The notes: generated by a model from the sequence alone, not told the origin. 64,000 nt of DNA from Curtobacterium sp. MCBA15_012 (GCF_001864935.2 NZ_CP126267.1:3162001-3226000), one strand, 5' to 3'. Positions 52,488 through 61,407 are shown, counted from the stretch's first letter. A program made the numbers and translations.

Positions 52488-53032
52488 ATGGCTCAGGTCG
52501 CGATCGTCGTCAACGGGATGCCCGGCTCCGGCAAGACCACGGTGGGGGCCGCCCTCGCCGAGGTGCTCGGGTGCCCCTTCCTGTCGAAGGACCGCATCAA
52601 GGAACCCCTCGCCGACCTCGTCGGTCCGATGATCGCTTCGCGTCCGCTCGGCGGCATCGCGATGGACACGATGTGGTCGATGGCGCGGGCCGTCGAGAAC
52701 GGGGTCGTCCTCGACGCCGTCTGGCTCCCGTCACGTGACCGGGACCGCCTGGAGGCGGGGCTCACGTCCGCCGGGTCGCCCCGCGCCGTCGAGGTGTGGT
52801 GCGACGTCGACCGCGCGACCGCCGAGGAACGGCTGCGGGACCGCTACGACCCGGGCACCGTGCCGGTGCGCCACGAGGTGCACGGCGACCTCGCCGACCT
52901 GCTGGCCTTCTGGGACGAGCACGGCGACGCGGGCCCGGTCGCGCTGCCCGGCGTGCCCGTCGTCCGGGTGGACACGGCGCGGCCGTACGACGTCGGCGCC
53001 CTCGTGCAGGAGATCGCCTCGCACTTCGTCTG
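52488..53032 (+). CDS. P-loop kinase (AAA/zeta-toxin-like small kinase)
   Basis: 181 residues from ATG 52488. Walker A is VVNGMPGSGKTTVGAALAE and the Lid-like SKDRIKEPLADL follows. DVDRATAEERLRDRYDPGT is the nucleoside-kinase lid helix, and HEVHGDL a later block. It probably phosphorylates a small molecule, as in the chloramphenicol-phosphotransferase/adenylylsulfate-type kinases; the substrate is unknown. The stop codon ends near 53032. Confidence 0.75.
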
Positions 53033-53132
53033 AGGCGCTCCGGCCCTTCCGCTCCGGTCTGCTCCGGCTGGCCGCTCCGGCTGGTCCGCTGCAACGCGCG
53101 GACTCGACGCCCTGCAGCCTGTCTGCAACGCG

Positions 53133-53177
53133 GAAGCGACAGTCCGACGCGGATGTTCCGCGGCGGACTGTCGCTTC
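53133..53177 (+). terminator. Terminator between convergent kinase and gpmA genes
   Basis: GAAGCGACAGTCCG and CGGACTGTCGCTTC with an inner CGCGGA/TCCGCG, a single mismatch and a TGT loop. Confidence 0.82.
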
Positions 53178-53193
53178 GGCGTGGAGGGAACTG

Positions 53194-53940
53194 CTACTTC
53201 TTGGCGCCCTGCGCGGCGACCGCGGCGGCACCGGCGGCAGCAGCCTCGGGGTCGAGGTAGTACGAGGGCTTCGTCGGACGGAAGTCGTCGTCGAGCTCGT
53301 ACACGAGCGGGATGCCCGTCGGGATGTTCAGGGCCGCGATGTCGTCGTCGGAGATGCCGTCGAGGTGCTTCACGAGCGCGCGCAGCGAGTTGCCGTGCGC
53401 CGTGACGAGGACCGTCTTGCCCGCGCCGAGGTCCTTCGTGATGTCGGACTCCCAGTAGGGCAGCAGCCGGTCGATCACGAGCTTGAGCGACTCGGTCCGG
53501 GGCAGCTGGTCGCCGAGGTCGGCGTAGCGGCGGTCGCCGGCCTGCGAGAACTCGGCGTCGTCGGCGATGGGGGGCGGCGGGACGTCGAACGAGCGACGCC
53601 ACTCCATGAACTGCTGCTCGCCGTACTGCTCGAGCGTCTGCGCCTTGTCCTTGCCCTGGAGGTCGCCGTAGTGGCGCTCGTTGAGGCGCCAGTCGCGCTT
53701 GACCGGCAGCCATGCGAGGTCGGCCTCGAGCAGGGCGATGTCGGCGGTCTGGATCGCACGGGTGAGGAGCGACGTGTACAGGACGTCCGGCACGATGCCC
53801 GACCCGGCGATGAGCTCGCCGGCGCGCTTCGCCTCCTTCTCGCCCAGCTCGCTGAGCCGGACGTCGACCCAACCGGTGAACAGGTTCTTCTGGTTCCAGT
53901 CACTGTTGCCGTGACGGAGCAGGACGAGCGTGGAGGTCAT
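53194..53940 (-). CDS. gpmA: 2,3-bisphosphoglycerate-dependent phosphoglycerate mutase
   Basis: 248 residues. [20 protein letters not shown] holds the phospho-histidine (His10) and [12 protein letters not shown] follows. [20 protein letters not shown] has the active-site Glu, and [16 protein letters not shown] the second His. Interconverts 3- and 2-phosphoglycerate in glycolysis. The C-terminus ends in an Ala-rich tail. Confidence 0.96.
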   Translation of the reverse strand: MTSTLVLLRHGNSDWNQKNLFTGWVDVRLSELGEKEAKRAGELIAGSGIVPDVLYTSLLTRAIQTADIALLEADLAWLPVKRDWRLNERHYGDLQGKDKAQTLEQYGEQQFMEWRRSFDVPPPPIADDAEFSQAGDRRYADLGDQLPRTESLKLVIDRLLPYWESDITKDLGAGKTVLVTAHGNSLRALVKHLDGISDDDIAALNIPTGIPLVYELDDDFRPTKPSYYLDPEAAAAGAAAVAAQGAKK

Positions 53941-53983
53941 GCGCCGAGTCTACCGAGCGAGGTCGGCCCCGTAGCCTGGTCCC

Positions 53984-54760
53984 ATGCCCATCGGGAACGT
54001 CACGCGCGGGACCACGGGGGTCAACCGACTCCGCCGGGTCGACCGGTGGATCGCGTCGCTGCCGGCCCTCCGCCGCTCCGACGACCCGCTCGTGGCCGAC
54101 GTCGGGTACGGCGCCCGGCCGACCACGACGCTCGAGCTGCGGGACCGGCTGGCCCGCGTCCGTCCCGACGTCGAGGTCACCGGGATCGAGATCGAACCGG
54201 CCCGGGTGGCCCTGGCGAACGCCGGCACCCGCGACGGTGTCACCTTCCGGCTCGGGGGCTTCGAGACACCGACCCCGGGGAAGAACCGCCGTCCCGCCGT
54301 GATCCGGGCGTTCAACGTGCTGCGGCAGTACGACGAGTCCGCCGTGGTCGACTCGTGGCGGATCATGCAGGACCGCCTGCAGCCGGGCGGGGCGCTCGTC
54401 GAGGGCACCTGCAACGAGGTCGGCCGGGTGGCGTCCTGGGTGACGCTCGACGAGCACGCGCCGCACACCTTCACGGTGTCGCTCCGGCTCGCCGGACTCG
54501 ACGTCCCCTCGGTCGTGGCCGAACGGCTGCCCAAGGCACTCATCCACCGGAACGTGCCCGGGGAGCGGGTGCACGCGTTCCTCCGGGACCTCGACCTGGC
54601 CTGGGCGGTGGCGGCACCGCTCGGCACGTACGGCCCGCGGCAGCGGTGGATCGCGACGGTGCACGGGATGCGCGACCGCGGCTGGCCGGTGCTGCACGGG
54701 GTGTCCCGCTGGCGGCTCGGGGAGCTCAGCGTCCCGTGGTCGGCGGTCGCTCCGGCCTGA
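53984..54760 (+). CDS. Class I SAM-dependent methyltransferase
   Basis: 258 residues. Motif I is VADVGYGARPTTTLEL with Asp/Gly, and VTGIEIEPARVALANAG is motif II with acidic end for the SAM ribose. AVIRAFNVLRQYDESAVVDS is the later strand and helix. No partner gene gives a substrate. ATG start 43 bases from the divergent gpmA. Confidence 0.72.
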   Translation: MPIGNVTRGTTGVNRLRRVDRWIASLPALRRSDDPLVADVGYGARPTTTLELRDRLARVRPDVEVTGIEIEPARVALANAGTRDGVTFRLGGFETPTPGKNRRPAVIRAFNVLRQYDESAVVDSWRIMQDRLQPGGALVEGTCNEVGRVASWVTLDEHAPHTFTVSLRLAGLDVPSVVAERLPKALIHRNVPGERVHAFLRDLDLAWAVAAPLGTYGPRQRWIATVHGMRDRGWPVLHGVSRWRLGELSVPWSAVAPA

Positions 54761-54763
54761 CCC

Positions 54764-54848
54764 GGCGGACCCGGTTCACCGGCGGACCCGGTTCACCGGC
54801 GGGCCCGGTTCACCGGCGGGCCGGGTCCACCGGCCGGCCGGGTTCACG
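54764..54848. repeat. 17-bp tandem repeat between convergent genes
   Basis: GGCGGACCCGGTTCACC-type units begin at 54764, 54781, 54798, 54815 and 54832. The last degenerates at the end of ygfZ. Confidence 0.8.
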
Positions 54849-55908
54849 AGCGGCGGACGGCTCCGAGCCGGGGCAGCCGCGGGACGTCGGCGGTGGCGCC
54901 CGCGTCGGTCGGCACGATGGTCTCCTGCGCCGCGGTCACGACCACGTCGTCCACGACGAGTCGCAGCGTCGCGGTCGGGTCGAGCGAGCGCTTGACGACC
55001 GCGAGTCCGACCGGTCCGAGCTCGTGGTGCAGGGCGGCGGCGCTGAGGCGACCGACCTCCTTGTCACCGTCGAGCACGGGCGTCCCGGGGACCGGCAGCA
55101 CCCCGTCCGACCCGTCGAGGTGCAGCATCACGAGGCGCCGCGGCGGACGACCGAGGTTGTGCACCTTCGCGACGGTCTCCTGGCCCCGGTAGCAGCCCTT
55201 CGACAGGTGCACGGCCGAGCGGAGCCAGTCGAGCTCGTGCGGGATCGTCCGCTCGTCGACGTCGGACAGGGCGGGACGCCAGGCCGCGATCCGCAGGGCC
55301 TCGAGCGCGAGGAGCCCCGCGACGGGCACGTCGGACGCGGCCACCTCGGCAGCGGCGTCCGGGGTGACCACGGCGACACGGAGGGTCCAGTCGGAGGCGG
55401 GGTGGGCCTCCAGGGCGGCGTAGCCCCACCCGCCGGGCGTGACGGACGACCACGGGTCGGCCCACTCGACGACCGCGTCGGCGGGGACCGCCGTGCCGAA
55501 GCCGCCGAGGGTGACGAAGTCGCCCGAGCGGTCCGCGACCTCGACGCGGAGCATGAAGCGCATCGACGTCAGCCACGCGGCGAGCGGTGCGGCGTCGTCC
55601 GCCTCGGTGAGGAGCCAGGTGGTCGCACCGTCGTCGACGACCCGCGCGGCGTGCTCGACGCGGCCGGAGGCGTCGAGCACGAGCGTCTCGGTCGACGTGC
55701 CGGGTGTGAGCCCGGTCAGGAGCTGCGAGGTGATCGAGTTGAGCCAGGACAGGCGGTCCGGGCCGGTGACCGTGACGACGCCGAGGCCGAGTTCGACGAC
55801 CGCACGACCGGCGGCCAGTGCGCGCTGCTCGCCCACGGGGTTGCCGAAGTGCGCTGCCGGGCCGGCGTCCGTGCCGACGAAGCCGAGGCGGTCGGCGAAG
55901 ACGCCCAT
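54844..55908 (-). CDS. ygfZ: YgfZ/GcvT folate-binding protein
   Basis: 354 residues. HLSKGCYRGQETVAKVHNLG contains the K-G-C-Y-x-G-Q-E motif diagnostic of YgfZ, and the GcvT-like tripartite fold is evident from VTVTGPDRLSWLNSITSQLL onward. It takes part in Fe-S cluster assembly or repair with tetrahydrofolate. ATG overlaps the FABP-family stop by one base (TGATG). Confidence 0.92.
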   Translation of the reverse strand: MGVFADRLGFVGTDAGPAAHFGNPVGEQRALAAGRAVVELGLGVVTVTGPDRLSWLNSITSQLLTGLTPGTSTETLVLDASGRVEHAARVVDDGATTWLLTEADDAAPLAAWLTSMRFMLRVEVADRSGDFVTLGGFGTAVPADAVVEWADPWSSVTPGGWGYAALEAHPASDWTLRVAVVTPDAAAEVAASDVPVAGLLALEALRIAAWRPALSDVDERTIPHELDWLRSAVHLSKGCYRGQETVAKVHNLGRPPRRLVMLHLDGSDGVLPVPGTPVLDGDKEVGRLSAAALHHELGPVGLAVVKRSLDPTATLRLVVDDVVVTAAQETIVPTDAGATADVPRLPRLGAVRRS

Positions 55909-56510
55909 CAGTCGACCTTCGCGAGCTGCCCCGAGGCGTGCGAGGTGAGCTGCTGCCCGAGCGCGGCGATGTCCCAGGCCCAGAAGAGCTTGCCCTCGAC
56001 GAGGCCGTACAGGCGCGTCGCGGCGGAGTAGTCCTTGGCGTTCGGCGAGCGCATCACGGCGTCGGTCGCGAGGTCGATGCGACCCTTCTTGACGCGGCCC
56101 ACGTAGAGCTCGTTGACGCCGGTGGGGTGGATGATCGCGGCCTCGACGTCGAATCCGTCGGTCGTGTTCCGCAGCGCCTCGACGCTCTCGACCGTGGTGA
56201 ACGGGGTCGGGCCGTCGCCGAGCAGCATCGCCGGGCCGCGGTCGCCCGGTTCGCTGGGTCGGTCGATGCGCCAGTAGCCCATCTCGGCGGCCAGCGGCGT
56301 GTGCTCGTCGTCGAGGAGCCAGCTGGTCGAGGAGTAGTTCAGGTAGGGCAGGCCGTCGTGGCTGAAGCTGATGCGCTGCCCGAACTCGTACTTGCGCGGT
56401 TCGTCCTCGTCACCGACGGGGTACTCGACCACGCCGGTGCCCTCCCAGACGCCGACGAGCCAGGACAGCGGGACGAGCTCGGGGGCGAGGCCCTCGGGGA
56501 GTTCGATCAC
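55908..56510 (-). CDS. Nitrobindin-like FABP-family heme protein
   Basis: 200 residues from GTG 56510. The GVWEGTGVVEYP motif near residue 20 and the ten-strand barrel (YEFGQRISFSHDGLPYLNYS, GYWRIDRP, GVNELYVGRVKKGRIDLATD) identify the nitrobindin/THAP4-like family (DUF1794). It binds heme and handles NO or peroxynitrite. Upstream frame is open but GC-biased, and the GTGA overlap with the 38-residue gene fixes this start. Confidence 0.88.
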   Translation of the reverse strand: MIELPEGLAPELVPLSWLVGVWEGTGVVEYPVGDEDEPRKYEFGQRISFSHDGLPYLNYSSTSWLLDDEHTPLAAEMGYWRIDRPSEPGDRGPAMLLGDGPTPFTTVESVEALRNTTDGFDVEAAIIHPTGVNELYVGRVKKGRIDLATDAVMRSPNAKDYSAATRLYGLVEGKLFWAWDIAALGQQLTSHASGQLAKVD

Positions 56511-56623
56511 CGCTGGCCCTTGAACAGCTTGACGACGACGACGACCGAGATGAACGCGATCGCGAGCGACGCCAGGCCCAGGAGGCCCACGTAGAAGAGC
56601 TCGAGCGCAAGCAGCGAATCCAT
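56507..56623 (-). CDS. 38-residue single-span membrane protein
   Basis: ATG 56623, stop 56507-56509 overlapping the FABP-family GTG in a GTGA. The product MDSLLALELFYVGLLGLASL continues through AIAFISVVVVV to KLFKGQR: one membrane span with a positive-inside tail. Too short for routine ORF calling. First gene of the three-gene ygfZ operon; function unknown. Confidence 0.65.
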   Translation of the reverse strand: MDSLLALELFYVGLLGLASLAIAFISVVVVVKLFKGQR

Positions 56624-56679
56624 GTGCCGAGTCTACGCGGGACGCCTGACGGCGCCAGGGCGGGGGGCGGCGCGGCGCG

Positions 56680-56803
56680 GGGGTGGGGGCGGCGCGGCGG
56701 TGGGGGCGGCGCGGTGGTGGGCGCGGCGCGGCGGTGGGCGCGGCGCGGCGGTGGGCGCGGCGCGGCGGTGGGCGCGGCGCGGCGGTGGGGGCGGCGCGGT
56801 GGG
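56680..56803. repeat. 17-bp G-rich tandem repeat upstream of the 38-residue gene
   Basis: GGTGGG begins at 56682, 56699, 56716, 56733, 56750, 56767 and 56784, 17 bases apart, then at 56798. The typical unit is GGTGGGCGCGGCGCGGC. G runs at every 3-4 bases could form G-quadruplexes. Confidence 0.88.
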
Positions 56804-56845
56804 GCAGCGCGGTTCCGCGGGGGCGGCGCGGCGGTGGGGCTGTGC

Positions 56846-57127
56846 TCAGCGCAGCAGCAGGACGACCGCCGTCACGAGCACGACCACGAACGCCCCGGAC
56901 GAGGCGATGCTGATCCGCTCGACCAACCCGTCCTTCGTCGCGGTGATGAGCTGCAGCACGAAGCTGACGAGCACGCAGAGCACGAACACCAGGAGCAACC
57001 AGGCGAAGGAGTCCTTCTGCGTGAGCGCCAGCACGAGCACGGCGCCGACGACCGCGAGCACCCACACCGGCAGCACCGACGTCAGCCGCAGGCGGCGCTG
57101 GTCGAGGGGCTGGTCCGTCTCGCTCAC
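56846..57127 (-). CDS. Small membrane protein, unknown
   Basis: 93 residues from GTG 57127. Three membrane segments (about 18-33, 38-59, 70-90): SVLPVWVLAVVGAVLVLALT, then AWLLLVFVLCVLVSFVLQLI and SSGAFVVVLVTAVVLLL. Short charged ends. Its family is uncharacterised in actinobacteria. Divergent from glnR. Confidence 0.75.
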   Translation of the reverse strand: MSETDQPLDQRRLRLTSVLPVWVLAVVGAVLVLALTQKDSFAWLLLVFVLCVLVSFVLQLITATKDGLVERISIASSGAFVVVLVTAVVLLLR

Positions 57128-57193
57128 GCGCCCATCATGGCAGCACCGGCTCCGGAGCGGGCTGGTCCGGGCGGGCGGGGCCCGGCACATCAC

Positions 57194-57199
57194 TAGGAT
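57194..57199 (+). promoter_or_regulatory. Probable -10 element of glnR
   Basis: TAGGAT, 34 bases before the start. It is enclosed by CACATC and GATGTG, a small inverted repeat overlapping the -10. Confidence 0.4.
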
Positions 57200-57232
57200 G
57201 TGTCCACGACTCCCCCACGCTCTGGAGGTCCT

Positions 57233-57916
57233 GTGGCCCAGCTCCTGGTACTCACCTCGGCCGCGCCCGGCGACGTCCTGCCGAGCCTCGGCCTGCTGAG
57301 CCACCGGATCCGTCACGTCCCGGCCGAGGCCGCGCAGCTCGTGAACGCCCCGCAGAGCGACCTCATGTTCGTGGACGCCCGGACCGACCTCGTGAGCGCC
57401 AAGGCGCTGTGCAAGATCCTCGCCACGAGCGGCTCGACGACACCGATCGTGCTCGTGGTCACCGAGGGCGGGCTGACCGCGGTCAACAGCGAGTGGAACG
57501 TCGACGACGTCGTGCTCGAGACCGCCGGCCCCGCCGAGGTCGACGCGCGCATCCGCCTCACCACGGGCCGCGCGTCGAAGAACCCGTCCGGCTCGAAGAT
57601 CCAGGCCTCGGGCGTCGTCATCGACGAGGCGAGCTACTCCGCCAAGGTGCGCGGACGGCCGCTCGACCTGACGTTCAAGGAGTTCGAGCTCCTGCGGTTC
57701 TTCGCGAGCCACCCCTCCCGGGTCTTCACGCGCGAACAGCTGCTCAGCGAGGTCTGGGGCTACGACTACTTCGGCGGCACCCGCACGGTCGACGTGCACG
57801 TCCGACGCCTGCGCGCCAAGCTCGGTGACCTCGAGTCGCTCATCGGCACCGTGCGCAACGTGGGCTACCGCTTCAACGTGTACGACGACGAGGCCGACCG
57901 GCTGGCGGCCCGCTAG
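57233..57916 (+). CDS. glnR: GlnR-like orphan winged-helix response regulator
   Basis: 227 residues, GTG 57233 with GGAGGT upstream. The receiver-like N-terminus ([49 protein letters not shown]) follows GlnR, which keeps the acceptor Asp but lacks other acidic and Lys residues. The OmpR-type C-terminus ([20 protein letters not shown]) is standard. It controls nitrogen metabolism in actinomycetes. The next gene is mshD, the same neighbour as in Mycobacterium. Confidence 0.82.
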   Translation: MAQLLVLTSAAPGDVLPSLGLLSHRIRHVPAEAAQLVNAPQSDLMFVDARTDLVSAKALCKILATSGSTTPIVLVVTEGGLTAVNSEWNVDDVVLETAGPAEVDARIRLTTGRASKNPSGSKIQASGVVIDEASYSAKVRGRPLDLTFKEFELLRFFASHPSRVFTREQLLSEVWGYDYFGGTRTVDVHVRRLRAKLGDLESLIGTVRNVGYRFNVYDDEADRLAAR

Positions 57917-58872
57917 TGCTCGCGGTCGTCGAGCTCCTCGCCGCCGCGTCGGCGGCGGCCGGCGAGGCACCCCCGTTCTCCGACCAGACCCTGGTCGACG
58001 TGCGCGCCGGCCGCGCGACGGTGCTCGGCGACGATCGCGGGGTCGCGGTGGTCCGTGACGGTGAGCTCGAACTCGTGGTCGCCCGGGAGGCCCGTGGCCG
58101 CGGCGTCGGGACGGCGCTCGTCACGCAGGCGCTCGCCCTGGGCGGCGGGGCCGCGGACGGCGCGGCACCGGACGACGCGGCCGCTGACGACGTGGCCGTC
58201 GGCAGCACCGCTGCACCAGGGTCCGGGTCCACGACCGGGTCCGCGTCCGCGTCCGGGGCTGCGACCGGGACCGGGACCGCTTCCGCGCCGCGGCTCGCGT
58301 GGGCGCACGGTGACCACCCCGCCGCGCGGGCCCTGGCGGCGCGTCACGGCTGGACCGCGGTGCGGACGCTGCTGCAGCTCCGGGCGCCGATCGCCGACGA
58401 ACCGAGCGACCCCGGTCTGCCCGATGGTTGTTCCCTGTCGGCGTTCCGCCCCGGGGAGCCCGAGGACGAGGACGCCTGGCTGCAGCTGAACGCCGCCGCC
58501 TTCGCGCACCACCCCGAGCAGGGCCGGATGACCCTCGAGGACCTCCGTGCCCGCGAGGCCGAGCCGTGGTTCTCGGGGGACGACCTGCTGCTCCTCCGCG
58601 ACGCCGACGGCGCACTGGTCGGGTCGTGCTGGCTCAAGGTCGAGGACGGCATCGGCGAGTTCTACGCCGTGGCCGTCCGCCCGGACCAGCAGGGACGCGG
58701 ACTCGGCGGCGTGCTGATGCGCGCCGGTGCCGCACGACTGGTCGGGCGCGGGCTCGAGGCAGCGGCGCTGTACGTCGAGGGTGACAACGTCCCGGCACTC
58801 GCCCTGTACCAGCGGTCGGGTTTCACACAGCACGCGGTCGACGTCCAGTACGGGGCGCCCTCCGGCCGGTAA
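57916..58872 (+). CDS. mshD: Mycothiol synthase
   Basis: 318 residues; the GTG overlaps the glnR stop by one base. Two GNAT acetyltransferase domains: the N-terminal one contains VVAREARGRGVGTALVTQAL; the C-terminal one has LNAAAFAHHPEQGRMTLEDL and VAVRPDQQGRGLGGVLMRAG with the CoA loop. It acetylates Cys-GlcN-Ins in mycothiol synthesis. An Ala/Gly/Thr/Ser-rich insert of about 45 residues (about 78-122) interrupts the first domain. Confidence 0.92.
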   Translation: MLAVVELLAAASAAAGEAPPFSDQTLVDVRAGRATVLGDDRGVAVVRDGELELVVAREARGRGVGTALVTQALALGGGAADGAAPDDAAADDVAVGSTAAPGSGSTTGSASASGAATGTGTASAPRLAWAHGDHPAARALAARHGWTAVRTLLQLRAPIADEPSDPGLPDGCSLSAFRPGEPEDEDAWLQLNAAAFAHHPEQGRMTLEDLRAREAEPWFSGDDLLLLRDADGALVGSCWLKVEDGIGEFYAVAVRPDQQGRGLGGVLMRAGAARLVGRGLEAAALYVEGDNVPALALYQRSGFTQHAVDVQYGAPSGR

Positions 58873-58920
58873 CATGGCGCGGTCGGCGAGGGGTCGACCA
58901 CAGGCATCCGGGGGTGGACC

Positions 58921-60951
58921 GTGGCTGAAGACGGCCAGGCGCAGCACGGTCAGGCGCAGTACGGCCGCGGCGAGCCGCTCGGCGCCTCGTACCGCCTGGT
59001 CGACCTGCTCGGCACCGGTGCCACCGGCGAGGTCTGGCGCGCCGAGCACACCGCGACCGGCGAGCACGTCGCCGCCAAGCTCCTCCGTGCCGAGCTCGCC
59101 GCCGACCCGGCGATCGTCGAACGATTCGTCCGGGAGCGCACCGTGCTGCTCGGACTGCAGCACCCCTCGATCGTGCGCGTCCGCGACCTCGTGGTCGAGG
59201 GCGACCGGCTCGCGATCGTCATGGACCTGGTCGGCGGGGGTTCGGCGCGCGACCTGCTCGCCGCGTCCGGCACCCTGCCCCCGCGCGACGCCCTGACCAT
59301 CGCGGCGGAGACGCTCGACGCGCTGGCGGCAGCACACGCGCAGGACGTCACCCACCGTGACGTCAAGCCCGACAACGTCCTGCTCGCGGACGGGTGGGCT
59401 CCCGGAGCGACCGGACTCGTCCGGGTGTCGGACTTCGGCATCGCGTCGGTGGTCGCCGACCGGGAGCGCACCACCACCGGGCTGCTCGGGACGCCGCAGT
59501 ACATGGCGCCCGAGTCGATCAGCCACGGCCGGTCCGGTCCCGCCGCCGACGTCTACGGCGCCGGGGTCATGCTCTACGAACTCCTCGCGGGCCGCACGCC
59601 GTTCGCCGGGCCCGGCACCGACTTCGCGGTCGCGTACCGGCACGTGACCAGCGACCCGCCCCGGCTCGAGGTCCCCGACGCGCTGTGGTCGACGCTGTCC
59701 GCGCTGCTCGCGAAGGACCCCGGTGCCCGTCCGGCCGCGACCGAGGCCGCCGCGACCCTGCGTCGCCTCGCACGAGCCCTGTCGGACGCCCCCGCGCTCG
59801 CCCCGGCCACCGACCCGGACTCCTTCGCCGAGGTCGAGCGACCCGCCACCGTCGTCCGGGGCGCCCGACCCGACCAGGACGCAGCGGCGGTCGCTCCCGT
59901 CGCCGCGGACCTCGGTCCGGCCCCCGACCTCGGCACCGCCGGCTCCGAGACCGTCATCCGGCCGCTCGCGCGTCCCCCGCTCCCCGCCGTCCGGGAGCCC
60001 GAGACTCCCGAACGTCGTCGGTGGCAGCGCCCGGACTGGTTGACGAACCGGATGGTCGGGCTCGGTGCCCTCGGCGTGGTGCTCGTCGCGGCCCTCGTCG
60101 TCGGTGGCGTCGTCTGGCTGCCCGGTGCCCTCGGCGGGCGCGACCGTCCCGGCGGCGCAGCGACCGCGCAGGCCGGCAGCGCGTACCAGCAGGACCGGCC
60201 GCTGCCCACCGGACTCGCCACGACCCGCAAGGCCACGATCGACCCCGAGCGCGGCACCGTCCAGGTCGCGATCACCTACGCCGCGCAGTCGGTCCCGTTG
60301 CGGGGCGACCTGCTCGAGGTGCTGCCCGGCGTCGACGACCGGGCCGACTGCCCCGCGGTGACCTGGAGCGGCGAGGGGGTCTCCGGCGCGCGGAACCAGC
60401 CCTCGCTGACGGGGGTCGACGCGCGTTGCTCGTGGACCGTGTCCGACGTGGTCGTGCCCGCCGACCAGGAGCTCACCGTCGAGGCGACCGTCGCGCTGCG
60501 CGGGGTCACCGACCAGGCGGCGCTGCAGCAGTGGCTCGACACCGCCGGGGCGGCCACCACCGAGGCGGTGACCGACCGCTCCGTCGCCGGCACGGCCTAC
60601 CCGGTGCAACGTCTGCAGGGCATCGAGGTGCGGACCCCCGACCGCACCGTCAGCCAGACGACGCTGCCCGTGACGCTCGTGCCGGTGTGGCCGAGCGGCG
60701 CGGACGACCTCAACCCGCTGTACCGCAGTCCGGCGAGCGGGGCGCCGTCGCAGATGCTCACCGACGTGGCCGGTGGGGAGTCCGGCGTGCGGTTCTCCGA
60801 CGGGTGCTCGGGCGCGCTCGCGGTGTCGTCGGACGGGCTCGTCGTCACCGCACTGTCGGTGGCGCCGTCGTGCACCGTGCGGGCGACCGTGGGGAACTTC
60901 CGCGACCTCGAGAGCTCGCCGTTCGGGATCACGACGCGCGACCAGGCGTAG
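58921..60951 (+). CDS. Membrane Ser/Thr protein kinase with extracellular domain
   Basis: 676 residues, GTG start. The kinase domain (about 25-285) has LLGTGATGEVWRAEH, Lys53, HRDVKPDNVLL (145-155), DFG (171-173) and the activation loop TTTGLLGTPQYMAPES. A Pro/Ala-rich linker, then one membrane segment (about 380-403), then an extracellular beta-rich domain of about 270 residues without PASTA repeats. It presumably senses an outside signal and phosphorylates cytoplasmic targets; the T7SS gene downstream is on the opposite strand. Confidence 0.9.
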   Translation: MAEDGQAQHGQAQYGRGEPLGASYRLVDLLGTGATGEVWRAEHTATGEHVAAKLLRAELAADPAIVERFVRERTVLLGLQHPSIVRVRDLVVEGDRLAIVMDLVGGGSARDLLAASGTLPPRDALTIAAETLDALAAAHAQDVTHRDVKPDNVLLADGWAPGATGLVRVSDFGIASVVADRERTTTGLLGTPQYMAPESISHGRSGPAADVYGAGVMLYELLAGRTPFAGPGTDFAVAYRHVTSDPPRLEVPDALWSTLSALLAKDPGARPAATEAAATLRRLARALSDAPALAPATDPDSFAEVERPATVVRGARPDQDAAAVAPVAADLGPAPDLGTAGSETVIRPLARPPLPAVREPETPERRRWQRPDWLTNRMVGLGALGVVLVAALVVGGVVWLPGALGGRDRPGGAATAQAGSAYQQDRPLPTGLATTRKATIDPERGTVQVAITYAAQSVPLRGDLLEVLPGVDDRADCPAVTWSGEGVSGARNQPSLTGVDARCSWTVSDVVVPADQELTVEATVALRGVTDQAALQQWLDTAGAATTEAVTDRSVAGTAYPVQRLQGIEVRTPDRTVSQTTLPVTLVPVWPSGADDLNPLYRSPASGAPSQMLTDVAGGESGVRFSDGCSGALAVSSDGLVVTALSVAPSCTVRATVGNFRDLESSPFGITTRDQA

Positions 60952-61009
60952 GCGGCGGCGCGGGCGGGCTGCTCCAGCCGGGTCGCCCGCCTGTTCGGCC
61001 GGGCCCCGG

Positions 61010-61208
61010 ACTGGTCGGAGGCGCGTGGCGGGGCCGCAGCGTGCCTCCCGACCGCGACGACCACCCGACCGGAGGCGCGTGGCCGGCCCGCAGCGCGCCT
61101 CCCGGCCGCGACGACCACCCGACCGGAGCCGCGTGGCGGAGCCGCAGCGCGCCTCCCGACCGCGACGACCACCCGACTGGAGCCGCGTGGCGGAGCCGCA
61201 GCGCGCCT
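61010..61208. repeat. 54-bp tandem repeat, about 3.5 copies
   Basis: The [G/C]CGCGTGGC motif starts at 61021, 61075, 61129 and 61183, 54 bases apart. Units share CGCGCCTCCCG and CCGCGACGACCACCCGAC. Confidence 0.85.
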
Positions 61209-61262
61209 TCGGACCGGACGCGCGGTTGCGCGCCGAGCCTGCCCACCGGTACGCACGCCCGA

Positions 61263-61344
61263 CCGACCGGCCTCGCCCGACCGGCCTCACCCGACCGGCC
61301 TCGCCCGACCGGCCTCACCCGACCGGCCTCGCCCGTCCGGCCGA
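61263..61344. repeat. 14-bp tandem repeat, about 6 copies
   Basis: CCGGCCTC or close variants start at 61267, 61281, 61295, 61309, 61323 and 61337. Unit CCGGCCTCRCCCGA with alternating G/A at one position. Confidence 0.88.
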
Positions 61345-61367
61345 GGCCGTCGGACGGGGTTGCGCCG

Positions 61368-61407
61368 CGCCTCCCGGCACGACGGGAGTCCGTCGTCCCG
61401 GGAGGCG
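61368..61407. terminator. Compound terminator hairpin before eccC end
   Basis: Outer arms CGCCTCCCGG/CCGGGAGGCG, inner ACGAC/GTCGT, separated by one base on each side, loop GGGAGTCC. It serves the convergent kinase and eccC genes. Confidence 0.8.

Noticed and set aside
55908..57065. N-terminal extension of the FABP-family protein to 57065
   Set aside because: The extension runs through the 17-bp repeat array and the 38-residue gene and gives Arg/Pro-rich sequence.
57913..61290. Minus-strand open frame of 1125 codons across mshD and the kinase gene
   Set aside because: It is the antisense of two well-supported genes, and its product is Arg/Gly/Val-rich without any domain. Long antisense frames are expected at this GC.
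61010..61344. Possible CRISPR array
   Set aside because: Units are directly adjacent with no unique spacers, and no cas genes are nearby. These are simple tandem repeats. The same applies to 46962, 52360, 54764 and 56680.
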